Below the pieces are notes generated by a model. That model saw only the letters and a list, made by a program, of their open reading frames with translations, ran no database searches and had not been told where the DNA came from. The position numbers and the translations under genes are program-made. DNA of 64,000 nucleotides from Stomatohabitans albus (GTDB taxonomy: Bacteria; Actinomycetota; Nitriliruptoria; Euzebyales; Euzebyaceae): NCBI RefSeq assembly GCF_036336025.1, contig NZ_JAYKKE010000001.1:811790-875789 (forward strand), written 5' to 3'. Below are positions 18,109-28,056 of this stretch, in pieces. Numbering within the stretch: position 1 is the first letter of the stretch; each line of letters begins with the position of its first letter.

Positions 18109-19653
18109 CTAGGCAGAACGGTCGTCGTCATCTTCGTGGACTGCGATAGGTGTCAGCCCATCCGTACGAGTCCACACATCGGTTGGCAAGTCGGCTTCCA
18201 TATGCTCATTATCCACGCCACGATACGCCAGGTCGTGAATGTTATTCTCCTTCACATGGTGACGCTGCGACTCATAGTCGCGGAGTGCGCCCTGGAACAC
18301 CCGGAACAAGAGCAACAGCCCAATGAGGTTCACGGTTGCCATCATGGCTTGAGCGAGGTCACCAAGGTTCCATGCCAGGTCGATTTTGATCATCGCACCA
18401 GCAACAACACTTGCAATGACAAGGAGACGGAGCCATAAGTTGTTGCTGCCCTTACCCCCGCCCAAGTAGTCAGCGTTTACTTCTGCGTAGGTGAAGTTTC
18501 CAAGAATGGACGAATACGCAAACACAAAGATCAGGATAGCCATGACAGGAATGGCCCAGCCGCCCAGGTTGGCTGCCACACTTTGTTGAGTAAGGGTTGC
18601 ACCAACGAGTTCTTCAGATGCTTCGGGGGTGTAGAGACCACCAACAAGAATGATGAATGCGGTTGAAGAACAGACCAGAATTGTGTCGGCAAAAACACCA
18701 AAGCTCTGAATAAGGCCCTGTTGAATGGGGTGGGCGACGGTTGCGGTTGCGGCCGCATTAGGTACAGAACCCATACCAGCTTCGTTGGAGAACAACCCGC
18801 GCTTGACACCGTTTAGCATCGCAGCAGTGACACCACCGGCAACCCCACCTGCGGCTGGACCGATGCCGAGGGCTGAACCCACGATCAGCGCAAACATGTT
18901 TGGAACCTGGGTAATGTTCAATACGACGATGGTGAGCGCAATAAGCATGTAGAGGAGTGCCATTGCTGGGGCAATCATTTCAGCGGCACGTGCCACAGGG
19001 CGAATACCACCTAACACGAGGGGGCTACAAACGATGACCAAGAACACGGCGGTCATCCACGGTGCAATATTCCAGGTCTCTTCAAACGTTGCCGCAATGG
19101 TGTTGGCCTGAATCATTTCAAAGGCAACACCGAATGCAAAAATAACGAGAATGGCGATGACTCCACCCAGTTTTGGACTTCCAACACCATCACGGATGTA
19201 CCACGCCGGGCCGCCACGGAAGGTTTGATCCTTTGGGTTACGCACCTTGTACATCTGCGCCAATGTGGCTTCGACTAAACCGGTTGCCATGCCGAGTAGC
19301 GCAACCAGCCACATCCAGAACACGGCGCCAGGGCCACCAAGCAAAATAGCGATGGCAACACCGACGATGTTGCCCGTTCCTACGCGGCTAGAAAGGCCGA
19401 TTGCAAACGCCTGGAACCCGCTGATGCCACCTTCTGCCCCACCACGTGAGTTGAAGATTGCTTTCACCATGTCTGGGAAGAACCGGAACTGCATTCCACG
19501 GGTCATCATGGTGAAGAAGGCACCGCAGCTCAATAACATCCCGATAACGACATAGCTAAAGAGCGAATTGGCGCTCGAACCAACGAGTTTGCTTGCAAGG
19601 TCGAGTATGGAACTTGCTTTCTCGGCCTCTTGGGCAAAGAGAACATCAATCAT
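18109..19653 (-). CDS. Alanine/glycine:cation symporter (AGCS family)
   Basis: A 514-residue membrane protein with about 11-12 transmembrane segments that imports alanine or glycine with sodium or protons. Family signatures are SSRVGTGNIVGVAIAILLGGPGAVFWMW, GGPAWYI, and the late motif KRGLFSNEAGMGSVPNAAATA. The C-terminal 50 residues are polar and acidic, cytoplasmic. The gene stands alone between cysK and cysE in the opposite direction; as alanine, glycine and serine are related, a link with amino-acid supply is plausible but not shown. Confidence 0.94.
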   Translation of the reverse strand: MIDVLFAQEAEKASSILDLASKLVGSSANSLFSYVVIGMLLSCGAFFTMMTRGMQFRFFPDMVKAIFNSRGGAEGGISGFQAFAIGLSSRVGTGNIVGVAIAILLGGPGAVFWMWLVALLGMATGLVEATLAQMYKVRNPKDQTFRGGPAWYIRDGVGSPKLGGVIAILVIFAFGVAFEMIQANTIAATFEETWNIAPWMTAVFLVIVCSPLVLGGIRPVARAAEMIAPAMALLYMLIALTIVVLNITQVPNMFALIVGSALGIGPAAGGVAGGVTAAMLNGVKRGLFSNEAGMGSVPNAAATATVAHPIQQGLIQSFGVFADTILVCSSTAFIILVGGLYTPEASEELVGATLTQQSVAANLGGWAIPVMAILIFVFAYSSILGNFTYAEVNADYLGGGKGSNNLWLRLLVIASVVAGAMIKIDLAWNLGDLAQAMMATVNLIGLLLLFRVFQGALRDYESQRHHVKENNIHDLAYRGVDNEHMEADLPTDVWTRTDGLTPIAVHEDDDDRSA

Positions 19654-19741
19654 TACTTCCCCTTCTAAAAATTTGGTATCGACCAGGCATCGTACTGTTT
19701 ACACTCCGCTTACGTCCATTTGACTATTAAGGTGGGGGAAT

Positions 19742-20320
19742 ATGTTTGAGCTCCTCCGCGAAGATCTTGACGCTGCAATGAATAATGATCCGGCTGCCAC
19801 CAATCGGTTCATTGTGGCCTTGTCTTACGCAGGTTTGCATGCGATTTGGGCCCATCGCCTCAGTCACTACTTATGGAATTGTGGGTTTACCGGTCTTGCA
19901 CGTCTGCACTCGCAGTGGGCACGTTTTCTTACCGGAATTGAGATACACCCTGGGGCCAAAATCGGACGCCGATTTTTTATTGATCACGGCATGGGTATTG
20001 TCATCGGCGAAACCACAGAGATTGGGAATGACTGCATGTTGTACCACCAGGTCACCCTTGGTGGGCGTTCATTAGAGCCGGGTAAACGCCATCCCACATT
20101 AAAAGACGGGGTCGTTGTGGGGTCAGGTGCCAAAGTGCTCGGCCCGATCACCTTGGGTACCCACTCCGCAGTAGGCGCGAATGCGGTTGTGGTCAATGAT
20201 GTGCCAGATCACCACAGTGCGATTGGGATTCCAGCGAAGAACCGGCCGATAAAACCCGACACGAAAACGGTGGCCTACGACCCATGCCTGTGGATATTGG
20301 GTCAAGGGGAAGGGATCTAA
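19742..20320 (+). CDS. cysE: Serine O-acetyltransferase
   Basis: Makes O-acetylserine from serine and acetyl-CoA, the first step of cysteine synthesis; 192 residues. The N-terminal helical domain is short, as in many bacterial CysE forms of this length. The left-handed beta-helix of hexapeptide repeats covers about 65-165 ([33 protein letters not shown], then [23 protein letters not shown]). The C-terminal tail ends in Ile, as needed to dock into cysteine synthase. GTGGGGG before the ATG serves as a weak ribosome site. Confidence 0.95.
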   Translation: MFELLREDLDAAMNNDPAATNRFIVALSYAGLHAIWAHRLSHYLWNCGFTGLARLHSQWARFLTGIEIHPGAKIGRRFFIDHGMGIVIGETTEIGNDCMLYHQVTLGGRSLEPGKRHPTLKDGVVVGSGAKVLGPITLGTHSAVGANAVVVNDVPDHHSAIGIPAKNRPIKPDTKTVAYDPCLWILGQGEGI

Positions 20321-20379
20321 CGCGTCACCCTGAAGGCGACTAGGCTTACAACGTAACCGTTACCAAGCCAGGAGCTGTC

Positions 20380-21660
20380 ATGAGCGCGATCATAATTGTG
20401 GGCACCCAGTGGGGGGATGAAGGCAAGGGTAAGGCCACGGACCTGCTCGCTGACCAGGTGGACTATGTGGTTCGATACCAAGGTGGAAATAATGCCGGCC
20501 ATACGATCATTGTGGGTGATACGACCCTGAAATTACATCTCGTTCCATCAGGTGTGATGTATCCCGATGTCACTCCGGTGATCGGCGATGGGGTTGTCCT
20601 TGACCCTGGGGTGTTGCTTGAAGAACTCGATGGTCTTGTTGCCCAGGGTATAGATGTATCGCGTCTCAAGATTAGTGGTAACGCCCATCTGATTATGCCC
20701 TATCACCGTGAGATGGATGCGGTGACGGAACGGTATCTAGGTAAACAAAAACTCGGCACCACGAAGCGTGGCATCGGGCCAACCTATGCCGACAAAGCAG
20801 CCAGGGTGGGGTTACGTGTACAAGACCTCTACGACATGAAGATTTTCCGCCAGAAGCTTGATGCCGTGCTGCGCGAGAAAAATGCGATTTTAACCCGCGT
20901 GTATAACCGGTTACCGATGAAAGCGGCTGACATTGAGACGGAATACGCCGTGTATGCCGAGCGCTTACAGCCCTATATCTGCAATACGATGCAGCTCCTC
21001 CATGAAGGGATGGAACGCGGTGAAACGGTGCTTCTTGAGGGGGCTCAAGGCACCATGTTGGACCTTGACCATGGCACCTATCCGTTTGTGACCAGCTCTA
21101 ATCCTGTATCGGGTGGGGCGTTGTCAGGAAGTGGGTTAGGGCCAAAGGACATCACCAGTGTGATCGGGATTACTAAGGCCTATGTCACCCGGGTTGGTAC
21201 AGGCCCGTTCCCCACGGAGCTCTTTGATGCGGATGGGGAGAAGATTGCCCGGATTGGCCATGAGTTTGGTACAACCACGGGACGTGCCCGTCGTGTGGGG
21301 TGGTTTGACGCCGTGGTAGCGCGCTATGCCGGTCGGGTTAATGGGCTGACTGAACATTTCTTGACGAAACTTGATGTACTCAGTGATTTTGAAACGCTGA
21401 AGGTGTGTCGTGCCTATGAGTATCAGGGTGAGGAGTATGAGCACTTCCCTGATGATTTCCAGACCGCCATTCACAAGAGCACCCCGATTTATGAGGAGCT
21501 ACCGGGTTGGAAGGAAGACATCACCCACTGTGAACGGTGGGATGATTTGCCAGATAATGCGAAGCGATATGTTGAGCATCTTGAACAGTTGATGGATGTG
21601 CCTATCCGGTGGGTCAGCGTTGGTCCGGCCCGTCGCCAAACCCTTGAACGGACGATCTAA
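20380..21660 (+). CDS. purA: Adenylosuccinate synthetase
   Basis: Converts IMP and aspartate to adenylosuccinate with GTP, the first committed step to AMP; 426 residues, the usual size. Motifs seen: [16 protein letters not shown] at the N-terminus (GTP/IMP binding), [24 protein letters not shown] and [16 protein letters not shown]. The stop overlaps the purD start by one base (TAATG), giving tight coupling. Adenylosuccinate lyase, the next enzyme of the branch, is encoded at 28691. Confidence 0.97.
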   Translation: MSAIIIVGTQWGDEGKGKATDLLADQVDYVVRYQGGNNAGHTIIVGDTTLKLHLVPSGVMYPDVTPVIGDGVVLDPGVLLEELDGLVAQGIDVSRLKISGNAHLIMPYHREMDAVTERYLGKQKLGTTKRGIGPTYADKAARVGLRVQDLYDMKIFRQKLDAVLREKNAILTRVYNRLPMKAADIETEYAVYAERLQPYICNTMQLLHEGMERGETVLLEGAQGTMLDLDHGTYPFVTSSNPVSGGALSGSGLGPKDITSVIGITKAYVTRVGTGPFPTELFDADGEKIARIGHEFGTTTGRARRVGWFDAVVARYAGRVNGLTEHFLTKLDVLSDFETLKVCRAYEYQGEEYEHFPDDFQTAIHKSTPIYEELPGWKEDITHCERWDDLPDNAKRYVEHLEQLMDVPIRWVSVGPARRQTLERTI

Positions 21661-22922
21661 TGCGGGTACTGCTTATCGGTTCAGGTGGGCGTGAACATGC
21701 GCTGGCTGCGGCACTTGTCCGTTCACCATCGGTTGAACACGTCTTTTGTGCAAATGGCAACCCAGGTATTGGTGAGATTGCTGAACTTAAATGCATCAAT
21801 GAAGTAGATGCAGGTCAGGTACTTGAACTGGCGCGTGAGGTACACGCCGACCTGGTCGTGATCGGTCCAGAAGCACCACTTGTGGCCGGTGTGGCTGATC
21901 GCTTGCGTGATGCCGGGTTTGCAGTGTTTGGGCCTGGGGCTGCGGCCGCACAGATTGAAGGGTCCAAAGCGTTTGCCAAAGATGTGATGGCCAGTGCTGG
22001 CGTAGATACCGCACGCTATATCGCTTGTGATGACATTGAAACGGCCCTTGATGCCTTACATGAATTCGATGAACAGGTTGTGGTGAAGGCAGACGGTATT
22101 GCCGCTGGGAAAGGGGTGCTGTTGTGTCATTCCCACGACGAGGCACGCGATGCACTCAGCCTGATCATGGAAGATGAAGCCTTTGGTGAAGCTGGTGCGC
22201 GTGTAGTCGTTGAAGAAATGATGACCGGGCCAGAAGCCAGCTTGTTCTTCCTGTCTGACGGTAAAACCGTTAAACCATTACCCAGCGCTCAGGATTTCAA
22301 ACGGGTATTTGACGGAGACCAGGGCCTCAATACCGGTGGAATGGGGGCCTATTCCCCAGTGCCGGCGGTTGATGATGCCATGGCCAATGAGTTGGCAACC
22401 ACCATCGCCCAGCCAGTGATTGATGAACTTGCTCGCCGTGGCATGCCGTTTATTGGGCTGCTTTATGCCGGACTGATGTTGACCCCTACGGGTGTGCGTG
22501 TGGTTGAGTTTAACTGCCGCTTTGGTGACCCGGAAACCCAAGCCATTTTGCCCCGACTTCGGTCTGATCTTGGTGAGGTGCTGCTTGCCTGTGCCCAAGG
22601 TCGATTGGACGAGATAGGGGACCTTGATATTGACCCGCGAGACGCGGTGACCGTCGTACTTGCCTCAGGTGGGTACCCCGGTGACTATCGGACCGGCCTC
22701 CCCATCACGGGCCTTAATCAGGTGCATAATGTAGCGGTCTTTCATGCAGGAACTGCAACAAAGGATGGACAGCTTGTCACTAAAGGTGGACGCGTATTGG
22801 CCGTAACTGCCCTTGGCAGTTCGATTCGTGATGCCCGTGAGACGGTATATGACGCTGTTGATACGATTCAGTTTGACGGCAAACATGCCAGGCGTGATAT
22901 TGCCGAATATCCCACGGTGTAA
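21660..22922 (+). CDS. purD: Phosphoribosylamine-glycine ligase (GAR synthetase)
   Basis: ATP-grasp enzyme of de novo purine synthesis that joins glycine to phosphoribosylamine; 420 residues. It begins with the N-domain [14 protein letters not shown], followed by the PNPGI-like segment ([13 protein letters not shown]), the ATP-binding [14 protein letters not shown], and the metal-binding [14 protein letters not shown]. Overlaps purA by one base; a strong terminator follows. Confidence 0.97.
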   Translation: MRVLLIGSGGREHALAAALVRSPSVEHVFCANGNPGIGEIAELKCINEVDAGQVLELAREVHADLVVIGPEAPLVAGVADRLRDAGFAVFGPGAAAAQIEGSKAFAKDVMASAGVDTARYIACDDIETALDALHEFDEQVVVKADGIAAGKGVLLCHSHDEARDALSLIMEDEAFGEAGARVVVEEMMTGPEASLFFLSDGKTVKPLPSAQDFKRVFDGDQGLNTGGMGAYSPVPAVDDAMANELATTIAQPVIDELARRGMPFIGLLYAGLMLTPTGVRVVEFNCRFGDPETQAILPRLRSDLGEVLLACAQGRLDEIGDLDIDPRDAVTVVLASGGYPGDYRTGLPITGLNQVHNVAVFHAGTATKDGQLVTKGGRVLAVTALGSSIRDARETVYDAVDTIQFDGKHARRDIAEYPTV

Positions 22923-22938
22923 TACCAACGTATCGAAG

Positions 22939-22973
22939 AGAACCCCGGGTGAGCGTGCTGGCCCCGGGGTTCT
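22939..22973. terminator. Terminator after purA-purD
   Basis: AGAACCCCGGG (22939-22949) and CCCGGGGTTCT (22963-22973) form a perfect 11-bp stem with a 13-base loop, 17 bases after the purD stop, followed by TGCTATC. Confidence 0.8.
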
Positions 22974-23150
22974 TGCTATCAACGGGTGTGGCTAACGGTA
23001 TTCACACGCTGTGTTACCCGCTGGTTTAGTTCATAATCATCCGGTTCTGACCTGCCAAACGGTGCGATTGAGATAGTGTCTTTTACCTTGTTTTAATTGC
23101 GATTGCCCACCACATGGCAGAACACCGGTGTCGTCCGGCTGGAGAACAAT

Positions 23151-24650
23151 ATGGATACACACGCCAATACATCACCCAACCCGCCCATGTCAGGGGTGGC
23201 TAATGGTGATGCCGGTGAGGAACAAGGCTTGAAGCGCAGTCTGGGCGCTCGCCATCTCAACATGATCGCTATTGGTGGGGCTATCGGAACAGGGCTACTA
23301 GTGGCCTCTGGTGGGTCTATCAGCCAGGCAGGTCCCGGTGGTGCCCTGGCGGCATATGCCGCCATCGGGGTGATGGTGTACCTCCTGATGCAGTCGCTGG
23401 GTGAAATGTCAACGTGGCTCCCCGCATCGGGGAGTTTTGAAACGTGGGCAACACGTTGGGTAAGCCCGAGTTTTGGTTTTGCGATGGGCTGGAATTATTG
23501 GTTTAACTGGGCGATCACCCTGGCTGCTGAGCTTGTAGCTGTGTCGGTCGTGATGCGCTACTGGTTCCCTGACATACCGGCGATCATTTGGTCGGCACTA
23601 TTTTTAACCCTGCTCTTTTTAATGAACGCCTTTACCGTGCGCGGCTTTGGTGAAAGCGAGTTTTGGTTTGCGCTTATTAAGGTCGTCACCGTTGTGGTGT
23701 TCTTGGGTATTGGCCTGTTGATGATTCTTGGCATTCTTGGAGGGTCATCACCGGGCGTGAGTAACTGGGTGATGGGTGAGGCTCCATTTGTGAACGGGTT
23801 CTTAGGCACCTTTTCAATCATGATGATTGCCGGCTTCTCATTCCAGGGAACAGAACTGCTCGCGGTGGCCGCTGGTGAAGCGGCAAACCCTGATGTGACG
23901 ATCCCTAAGGCAGTTCGTTCGGTATTCTTTCGAATCACCTTGTTCTATATTGGCGCCATCGCCGTCATTGGGTTCTTATTGCCCTATACCGATCCCAATC
24001 TGCTCAGCGCTGACATCGAACAGGTAGCAACTTCTCCGTTCACGCTGATTTTTGAACGTGCCGGCATTCTAGGTGCCGCAACCTTGATGAACGCCGTTAT
24101 CCTCACCGCTATTTTGTCTGCGGGGAGTTCGGGTATGTACGCTTCATCACGCATGTTGTATGCCATGGGGGTAAGCGGTAAAGCCCCAAAGTTCTTTGCC
24201 AAGGTGGATAGGCGTGGAGTACCGATGCCTGCGCTATTGGCTACAACCGCAGTAGGTGCGTTCGCCTTTATTACCTCCCTCATCGGTGATGGTGCGGCCT
24301 ATATTTGGCTTATCAACGTGAGTGGCTTGGCTGGCTTCATCGTGTGGGCTGGTATCGCTTGGTCACACTACCGGTTCCGCAAAGCGTTTAAAGCCCAAGG
24401 CCATGCTGTAAGCGAACTCCCATTCCGGTCCAAGCTCTATCCGGCCGGGCCAATCGTGGCGTTGTTGATGGTGCTGGCCATTATTGCTGGTCAGAACCTT
24501 GAGATTTTCACCGGAAATGCCACCTTCCTTGGGGTGTTATCGACCTATATCGGCGGTATTGCATTCCTTGCGATTTGGGCTGGACATAAGCTCGTTACCA
24601 AAACAAAGGGCGTAGATCCCGCCACCGCAGACCTTTCTCGCATCGAATAG
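23151..24650 (+). CDS. Amino acid permease (APC superfamily, AAT/LysP-like)
   Basis: A 499-residue transporter with 12 predicted transmembrane segments. After a polar N-terminus it has RSLGARHLNMIAIGGAIGTGLLVASGGSISQAGPGG, the signature of the amino-acid transporter (AAT) family, and later FSFQGTELLAVAAGEAANPDVTIPKAVRSV, typical of LysP and GABA permeases. The ATG at 23151 is chosen because GGAG lies six bases before it; the longer ORF start at 23097 lacks one. Substrate is likely a basic or aromatic amino acid, which the sequence alone does not settle. Confidence 0.9.
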   Translation: MDTHANTSPNPPMSGVANGDAGEEQGLKRSLGARHLNMIAIGGAIGTGLLVASGGSISQAGPGGALAAYAAIGVMVYLLMQSLGEMSTWLPASGSFETWATRWVSPSFGFAMGWNYWFNWAITLAAELVAVSVVMRYWFPDIPAIIWSALFLTLLFLMNAFTVRGFGESEFWFALIKVVTVVVFLGIGLLMILGILGGSSPGVSNWVMGEAPFVNGFLGTFSIMMIAGFSFQGTELLAVAAGEAANPDVTIPKAVRSVFFRITLFYIGAIAVIGFLLPYTDPNLLSADIEQVATSPFTLIFERAGILGAATLMNAVILTAILSAGSSGMYASSRMLYAMGVSGKAPKFFAKVDRRGVPMPALLATTAVGAFAFITSLIGDGAAYIWLINVSGLAGFIVWAGIAWSHYRFRKAFKAQGHAVSELPFRSKLYPAGPIVALLMVLAIIAGQNLEIFTGNATFLGVLSTYIGGIAFLAIWAGHKLVTKTKGVDPATADLSRIE

Positions 24651-25039
24651 GACATGATTGCACGCTGACTTGGTAGCGCTTTGGCTGGTATGTACACACT
24701 GCTTCGATTGGTGCGTATCGACCATCGTTATGTGATAAATAGGTAAAAGCAACTTGCCATAATATCCTGTCCTAAAGCACAGGATATTATGGCAAGAACA
24801 TGTAAAGATGTAGCTAATTTCACAATAATTATAATTACAGGGTGTAGTTATTGTTTTTTCTTCTCATATTGAAGAGAATATATATCAAGAAATAAGTTTA
24901 CTTTACGTTTATTTGCTGCTTTTCAAGCTTGCATTTACGTTGTTTGCCTTTTCTTTTCGTGAAGGTCGTTGTTTCATTGCCTGAAACTTCTTTACGTTCG
25001 GCCATGGCATTGGAAAACCAACTACACGAAGGGATGAAT
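24651..25039. other. AT-rich intergenic region with a perfect 18-bp inverted repeat
   Basis: A gene-free stretch of 389 bases that changes from core-like composition to very AT-rich from about 24750. CTTGCCATAATATCCTGT (24753-24770) and its exact complement (24779-24796) enclose CCTAAAGC. The stem is AT-rich and no T-run follows, so it may be an operator or repeat end rather than a terminator. Further bases up to 25039 hold the presumed promoter of the secreted-protein gene. Confidence 0.55.
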
Positions 25040-26272
25040 ATGCCATTCTTAAATAAACAATTCATGACCGCTGTAGCTGTGTTTACAACAGCTGGTGTGG
25101 TGTTTGGAACTGCAGGGCCAGCGCTGGCCGAAGACAGTACCGACGCGATCCAAGACAGCCCAGAAGCAGCTATTGAGTCTATCCTCATGGAAGGGGTTGA
25201 CCCTGAAACGCAGCGGATGAGTGAAGAAGAGTTGCTGGCCACTGCGTCGCAACCTGAAACAAAAACGAACCCTGCTCGCGATCTTATCCTGGAGCATGTT
25301 GATGCCCTCGATGGTGATAACAGTCAGGGGCTCAGAACGCTGGGTAACGAGCTCCAGGAGCTTGTTGCCCCGGCAACAAATGTTGATGAAGTTCGTGCAG
25401 TAATGAGTGACCGTGAGATTCAAGCCAATATCGAAGGCGGTCAAGCTGCAATTGAAACCCTGCCTGATGTCAGTGCTGAGTCTGGTGCCGTGCAGCTGAA
25501 ACATCCCAGCAATGATGGGCGCACTATTTCACTTGCGGCCAAAGATTCGATTACAACTCGTGAACACGGCGATGTTGTTGAAACGAAGAACCCGCATACC
25601 GGTGTTGTCTCTGTTTCTCAAGTAACTGAAGATATGGGTGGTCAGGTTGTCTCTATCTTGAACTCACCCGAGACGCCATATGTTGATTTTTCAACTGATC
25701 TTCCCAATGGGTATGCACTTTCACCCGAGGCGGATGGTACCGTATCGATCCGCGACACCTTGGGGCAAGTCGAAGGCAAGATTGGTAAGGCCTGGGCCGT
25801 TGATGCGAAAGGCAAAAAGCTCGAAACGACCTATGAAGTGCTCGGTGATGGTACCGTCCGCCAGCATATTGATACCACTGATGCTGCCTTCCCGATTGTT
25901 GCAGATCCATCCTGGTGGTGGTGGACCGCAACTGTGGCCAAATGTGCTGTTGAGATTGCCATTGCCTTCACTCCCATCAAGATTGGCAAGGTACTTGCGA
26001 ACCTTCGCAATCTCATCAATAGATCAAAGGTCGTAGCCCAGGCGGTAAAGGCACTCGGTGGATTGAAAAATGCTGCCATATCCTTTTTGAAGTACTCCAT
26101 CAATACATTGAGGAAAAAGTTAGGGAATTGGGGTAAAAAGCTCCCGAGGTACTCACTGACTGCGGCTCAGAGAAAACATGCTGGAAAGATTTTCTCATTC
26201 CTAGGATTAGGACTATTTGAATTCCTTGGATTCGGTGGGTGTGGTTTACTTGTTCGAGAGATCGTAAAATAA
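25040..26272 (+). CDS. Secreted protein with Trp-rich junction and cationic hydrophobic C-terminus
   Basis: Protein of about 410 residues. The ATG at 25040 has GAAGGG six bases before it, and gives a good Sec signal (residues 1-30, ending PALA before EDS). Residues 31-280 are acidic and soluble, without a known domain. At 292-295 comes WWWW inside FPIVADPSWWWWTATVAKC, followed by about 115 residues of basic and hydrophobic helices (KVLANLRNLINRSKVV, LGNWGKKLPRYS, LGLGLFEFLGFGGCGLL). I recall similar VADP-W junctions in secreted actinobacterial proteins of unknown function. The layout suggests a precursor releasing a membrane-active C-terminal peptide, which is inference. Confidence 0.6.
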   Translation: MPFLNKQFMTAVAVFTTAGVVFGTAGPALAEDSTDAIQDSPEAAIESILMEGVDPETQRMSEEELLATASQPETKTNPARDLILEHVDALDGDNSQGLRTLGNELQELVAPATNVDEVRAVMSDREIQANIEGGQAAIETLPDVSAESGAVQLKHPSNDGRTISLAAKDSITTREHGDVVETKNPHTGVVSVSQVTEDMGGQVVSILNSPETPYVDFSTDLPNGYALSPEADGTVSIRDTLGQVEGKIGKAWAVDAKGKKLETTYEVLGDGTVRQHIDTTDAAFPIVADPSWWWWTATVAKCAVEIAIAFTPIKIGKVLANLRNLINRSKVVAQAVKALGGLKNAAISFLKYSINTLRKKLGNWGKKLPRYSLTAAQRKHAGKIFSFLGLGLFEFLGFGGCGLLVREIVK

Positions 26273-26363
26273 CCCGCTGTTGTCATTAATGCGCAGCATG
26301 TGCTTGAGTAATTCAAACTCCATCAATCCTAGGGGCGTTGTGTTGGCATAACGCAAGTGCGCA

Positions 26364-26615
26364 GTGAAACCTATCCGGTATCCAGGGATTCAACTTGCAC
26401 AGTCGCTCTGGATATCGGCTCAATATAGCTGTGTACTGCTCCTAGATTATTCCTTATCAGAAAACGGAGATGAAAACATAGCATTCATCATTGAACAAAA
26501 GCGTTTTCGACAATTGGACGTTCATGAGGCAATGTTGAACGATAAAACTATTGTCGAAATTTTGGAAAATAGGTTCAAAGGCATTATTAGGTACTGGAAT
26601 GTGTTATGTACATAA
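26364..26615 (+). CDS. Possible small hypothetical protein
   Basis: An 83-codon ORF from GTG 26364 without a clear ribosome site. The second half (DENIAFIIEQKRFRQLDVHEAMLNDKTIVEILENRFKGII) has the mix of charged and hydrophobic residues expected of a real helical protein, while the first half is less convincing. It may be the end of a broken gene. It lies between the secreted Trp-rich protein and a small membrane protein, in low-GC DNA. Confidence 0.3.
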   Translation: MKPIRYPGIQLAQSLWISAQYSCVLLLDYSLSENGDENIAFIIEQKRFRQLDVHEAMLNDKTIVEILENRFKGIIRYWNVLCT

Positions 26616-26652
26616 CTGTAATCTACACATAGACACTAAGTAAGGGGTTGAG

Positions 26653-26934
26653 ATGGATAGTTCAATTGTAATCACTCTGTATGGTTTGTATCTGCTGTCA
26701 TGGGTGGGTGCCGGCATTGCTTTAGCTAGAGATAAACAAAGCCGTAAAGGCGAAACTTCAAATCTTCCATGGCCGGTCATGCTGCTACTCGGTGTAGGGT
26801 TTGCGATTGCAGCTTTGCTGGGTGCCTATTCAGATACGAGTGCAATCGTTAAGCTGATATATGCCCTCGCAAGTGCGGGAGCGGGGCTTCTCGCCTACTG
26901 GATTACACTCCGCATGTACCCAGTAGTTGAATAA
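26653..26934 (+). CDS. Small membrane protein, three transmembrane segments
   Basis: A 93-residue protein with hydrophobic segments at about 4-24, 41-60 and 66-88 and a short basic loop (RDKQSRKGE) after the first. AAGGGG stands seven bases before the ATG. No family recognised. Its place 380 bases after the secreted Trp-rich gene makes an immunity or export role thinkable, but nothing in the protein proves it. Confidence 0.6.
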   Translation: MDSSIVITLYGLYLLSWVGAGIALARDKQSRKGETSNLPWPVMLLLGVGFAIAALLGAYSDTSAIVKLIYALASAGAGLLAYWITLRMYPVVE

Positions 26935-27017
26935 GGAGGCCATACAGCATTCCCTCATTGTTTGCATTACGTGACCAGCGGTTCTTAGGATGAAAGACCA
27001 CATTGAAAGGAACGCTG

Positions 27018-27983
27018 ATGACGACAGATTTCAAAACTCTAGTTCCAAACCCTGAGGGGTTGACTGAGATTTTTGAAGGGGGCACATGGTTTGAAGGGCC
27101 ATGCTGGGTGCCAAACAAAGGGGTGCTGCGTTGGTCCGATGTAATCGGAAACTGCATCTGGGACCATGATCCGTCCACAAATGAAACGGTGAAATACCGT
27201 GAGGGAGTTGACCACACCAACGGTCGTACGATTGATATTGATGGTTCGGTCCTGCAGTGCTCCCACGGTAAGCGGCGGGTAGAGCGTGACCGTGATGGAG
27301 AAATTGATGTGCTCGTTGATCGGTTTAACGGGCACCGGCTGAACGCACCCAATGACATCGTGGTTCGTAGTGATGGCACCGTCTTTTTCACCGACCCGTC
27401 CTATGGCATGTTAGTAACCCCGGAAGGGCACCCTGGGCGGCGTGAATACGGTGACCACTACGTATTTGCCTACACTACAGACGGTCATCTGCGCCCGGTC
27501 GTGGTTGATATGGTGGACCCCAACGGGCTGGCCTTTAGCCCAGATGAACGCCTCCTATATGTGGCCGATTCTGCGCTGCTCACCCACGATGGGCGCTATG
27601 GCCGCCACCATGTGCGTGTCTATGAGGTGGAGGGGTTGCGCGTCAAGAACGGGCAAGACTTCGTTGAAATCACCCAAGGTGTACCAGACGGGCTGCGTAT
27701 CGACGAGCACGGCAATATCTGGTGCACACAGTCGGACAACCTCGACCAAGGGCGAAATGCGGTCATCATCTTTAGCCCGTCCGGTGACGAGATCGGCCGT
27801 ATCCCGGTACCTAAACGTATCGGCAATATCGCCTTTGGTGGGGCAGACGGCTCAATCCTCTATATGGCAGCATCAAGCTCCATCTACGCGATTGAAACAG
27901 GAACCCGTGACGCCCGCTTTACCCGTGAAGCCACCTACTCCAACGAAAACCGCCTCTGGGACATGGCAACCGACTGGCAGTAA
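27018..27983 (+). CDS. SMP-30/gluconolactonase family protein
   Basis: A 321-residue six-bladed beta-propeller of the SMP-30/gluconolactonase/LRE-like family, whose members hydrolyse sugar lactones with a bound divalent metal. Seen are the early Glu in LTEIFEGGTWFEGPCWVP, HRLNAPNDIVVRSDGTVFFTDPSYG (metal-binding Asn and Asp region), VDPNGLAFSPDERLLYVADS, and PDGLRIDEHGNIWC. The ATG at 27018 follows AAAGGA by six bases; an earlier in-frame TTG is less likely. Substrate is unknown. Confidence 0.88.
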   Translation: MTTDFKTLVPNPEGLTEIFEGGTWFEGPCWVPNKGVLRWSDVIGNCIWDHDPSTNETVKYREGVDHTNGRTIDIDGSVLQCSHGKRRVERDRDGEIDVLVDRFNGHRLNAPNDIVVRSDGTVFFTDPSYGMLVTPEGHPGRREYGDHYVFAYTTDGHLRPVVVDMVDPNGLAFSPDERLLYVADSALLTHDGRYGRHHVRVYEVEGLRVKNGQDFVEITQGVPDGLRIDEHGNIWCTQSDNLDQGRNAVIIFSPSGDEIGRIPVPKRIGNIAFGGADGSILYMAASSSIYAIETGTRDARFTREATYSNENRLWDMATDWQ

Positions 27984-27995
27984 TTGAACACAATT

Positions 27996-28041
27996 AAGGT
28001 GTTGGACTAGAAGCGTATTTGTGCTTCTGTTCCAACACCTT
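27996..28041. terminator. Two-part hairpin terminator after the SMP-30 gene
   Basis: Outer stem AAGGTGTTGGA (27996-28006) with TCCAACACCTT (28031-28041); inner stem AGAAGC (28009-28014) with GCTTCT (28023-28028). It is followed by TGTTTAATTC. A near copy with the same length lies at 47307-47352. Confidence 0.75.
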
Positions 28042-28056
28042 GTTTAATTCATAAGC

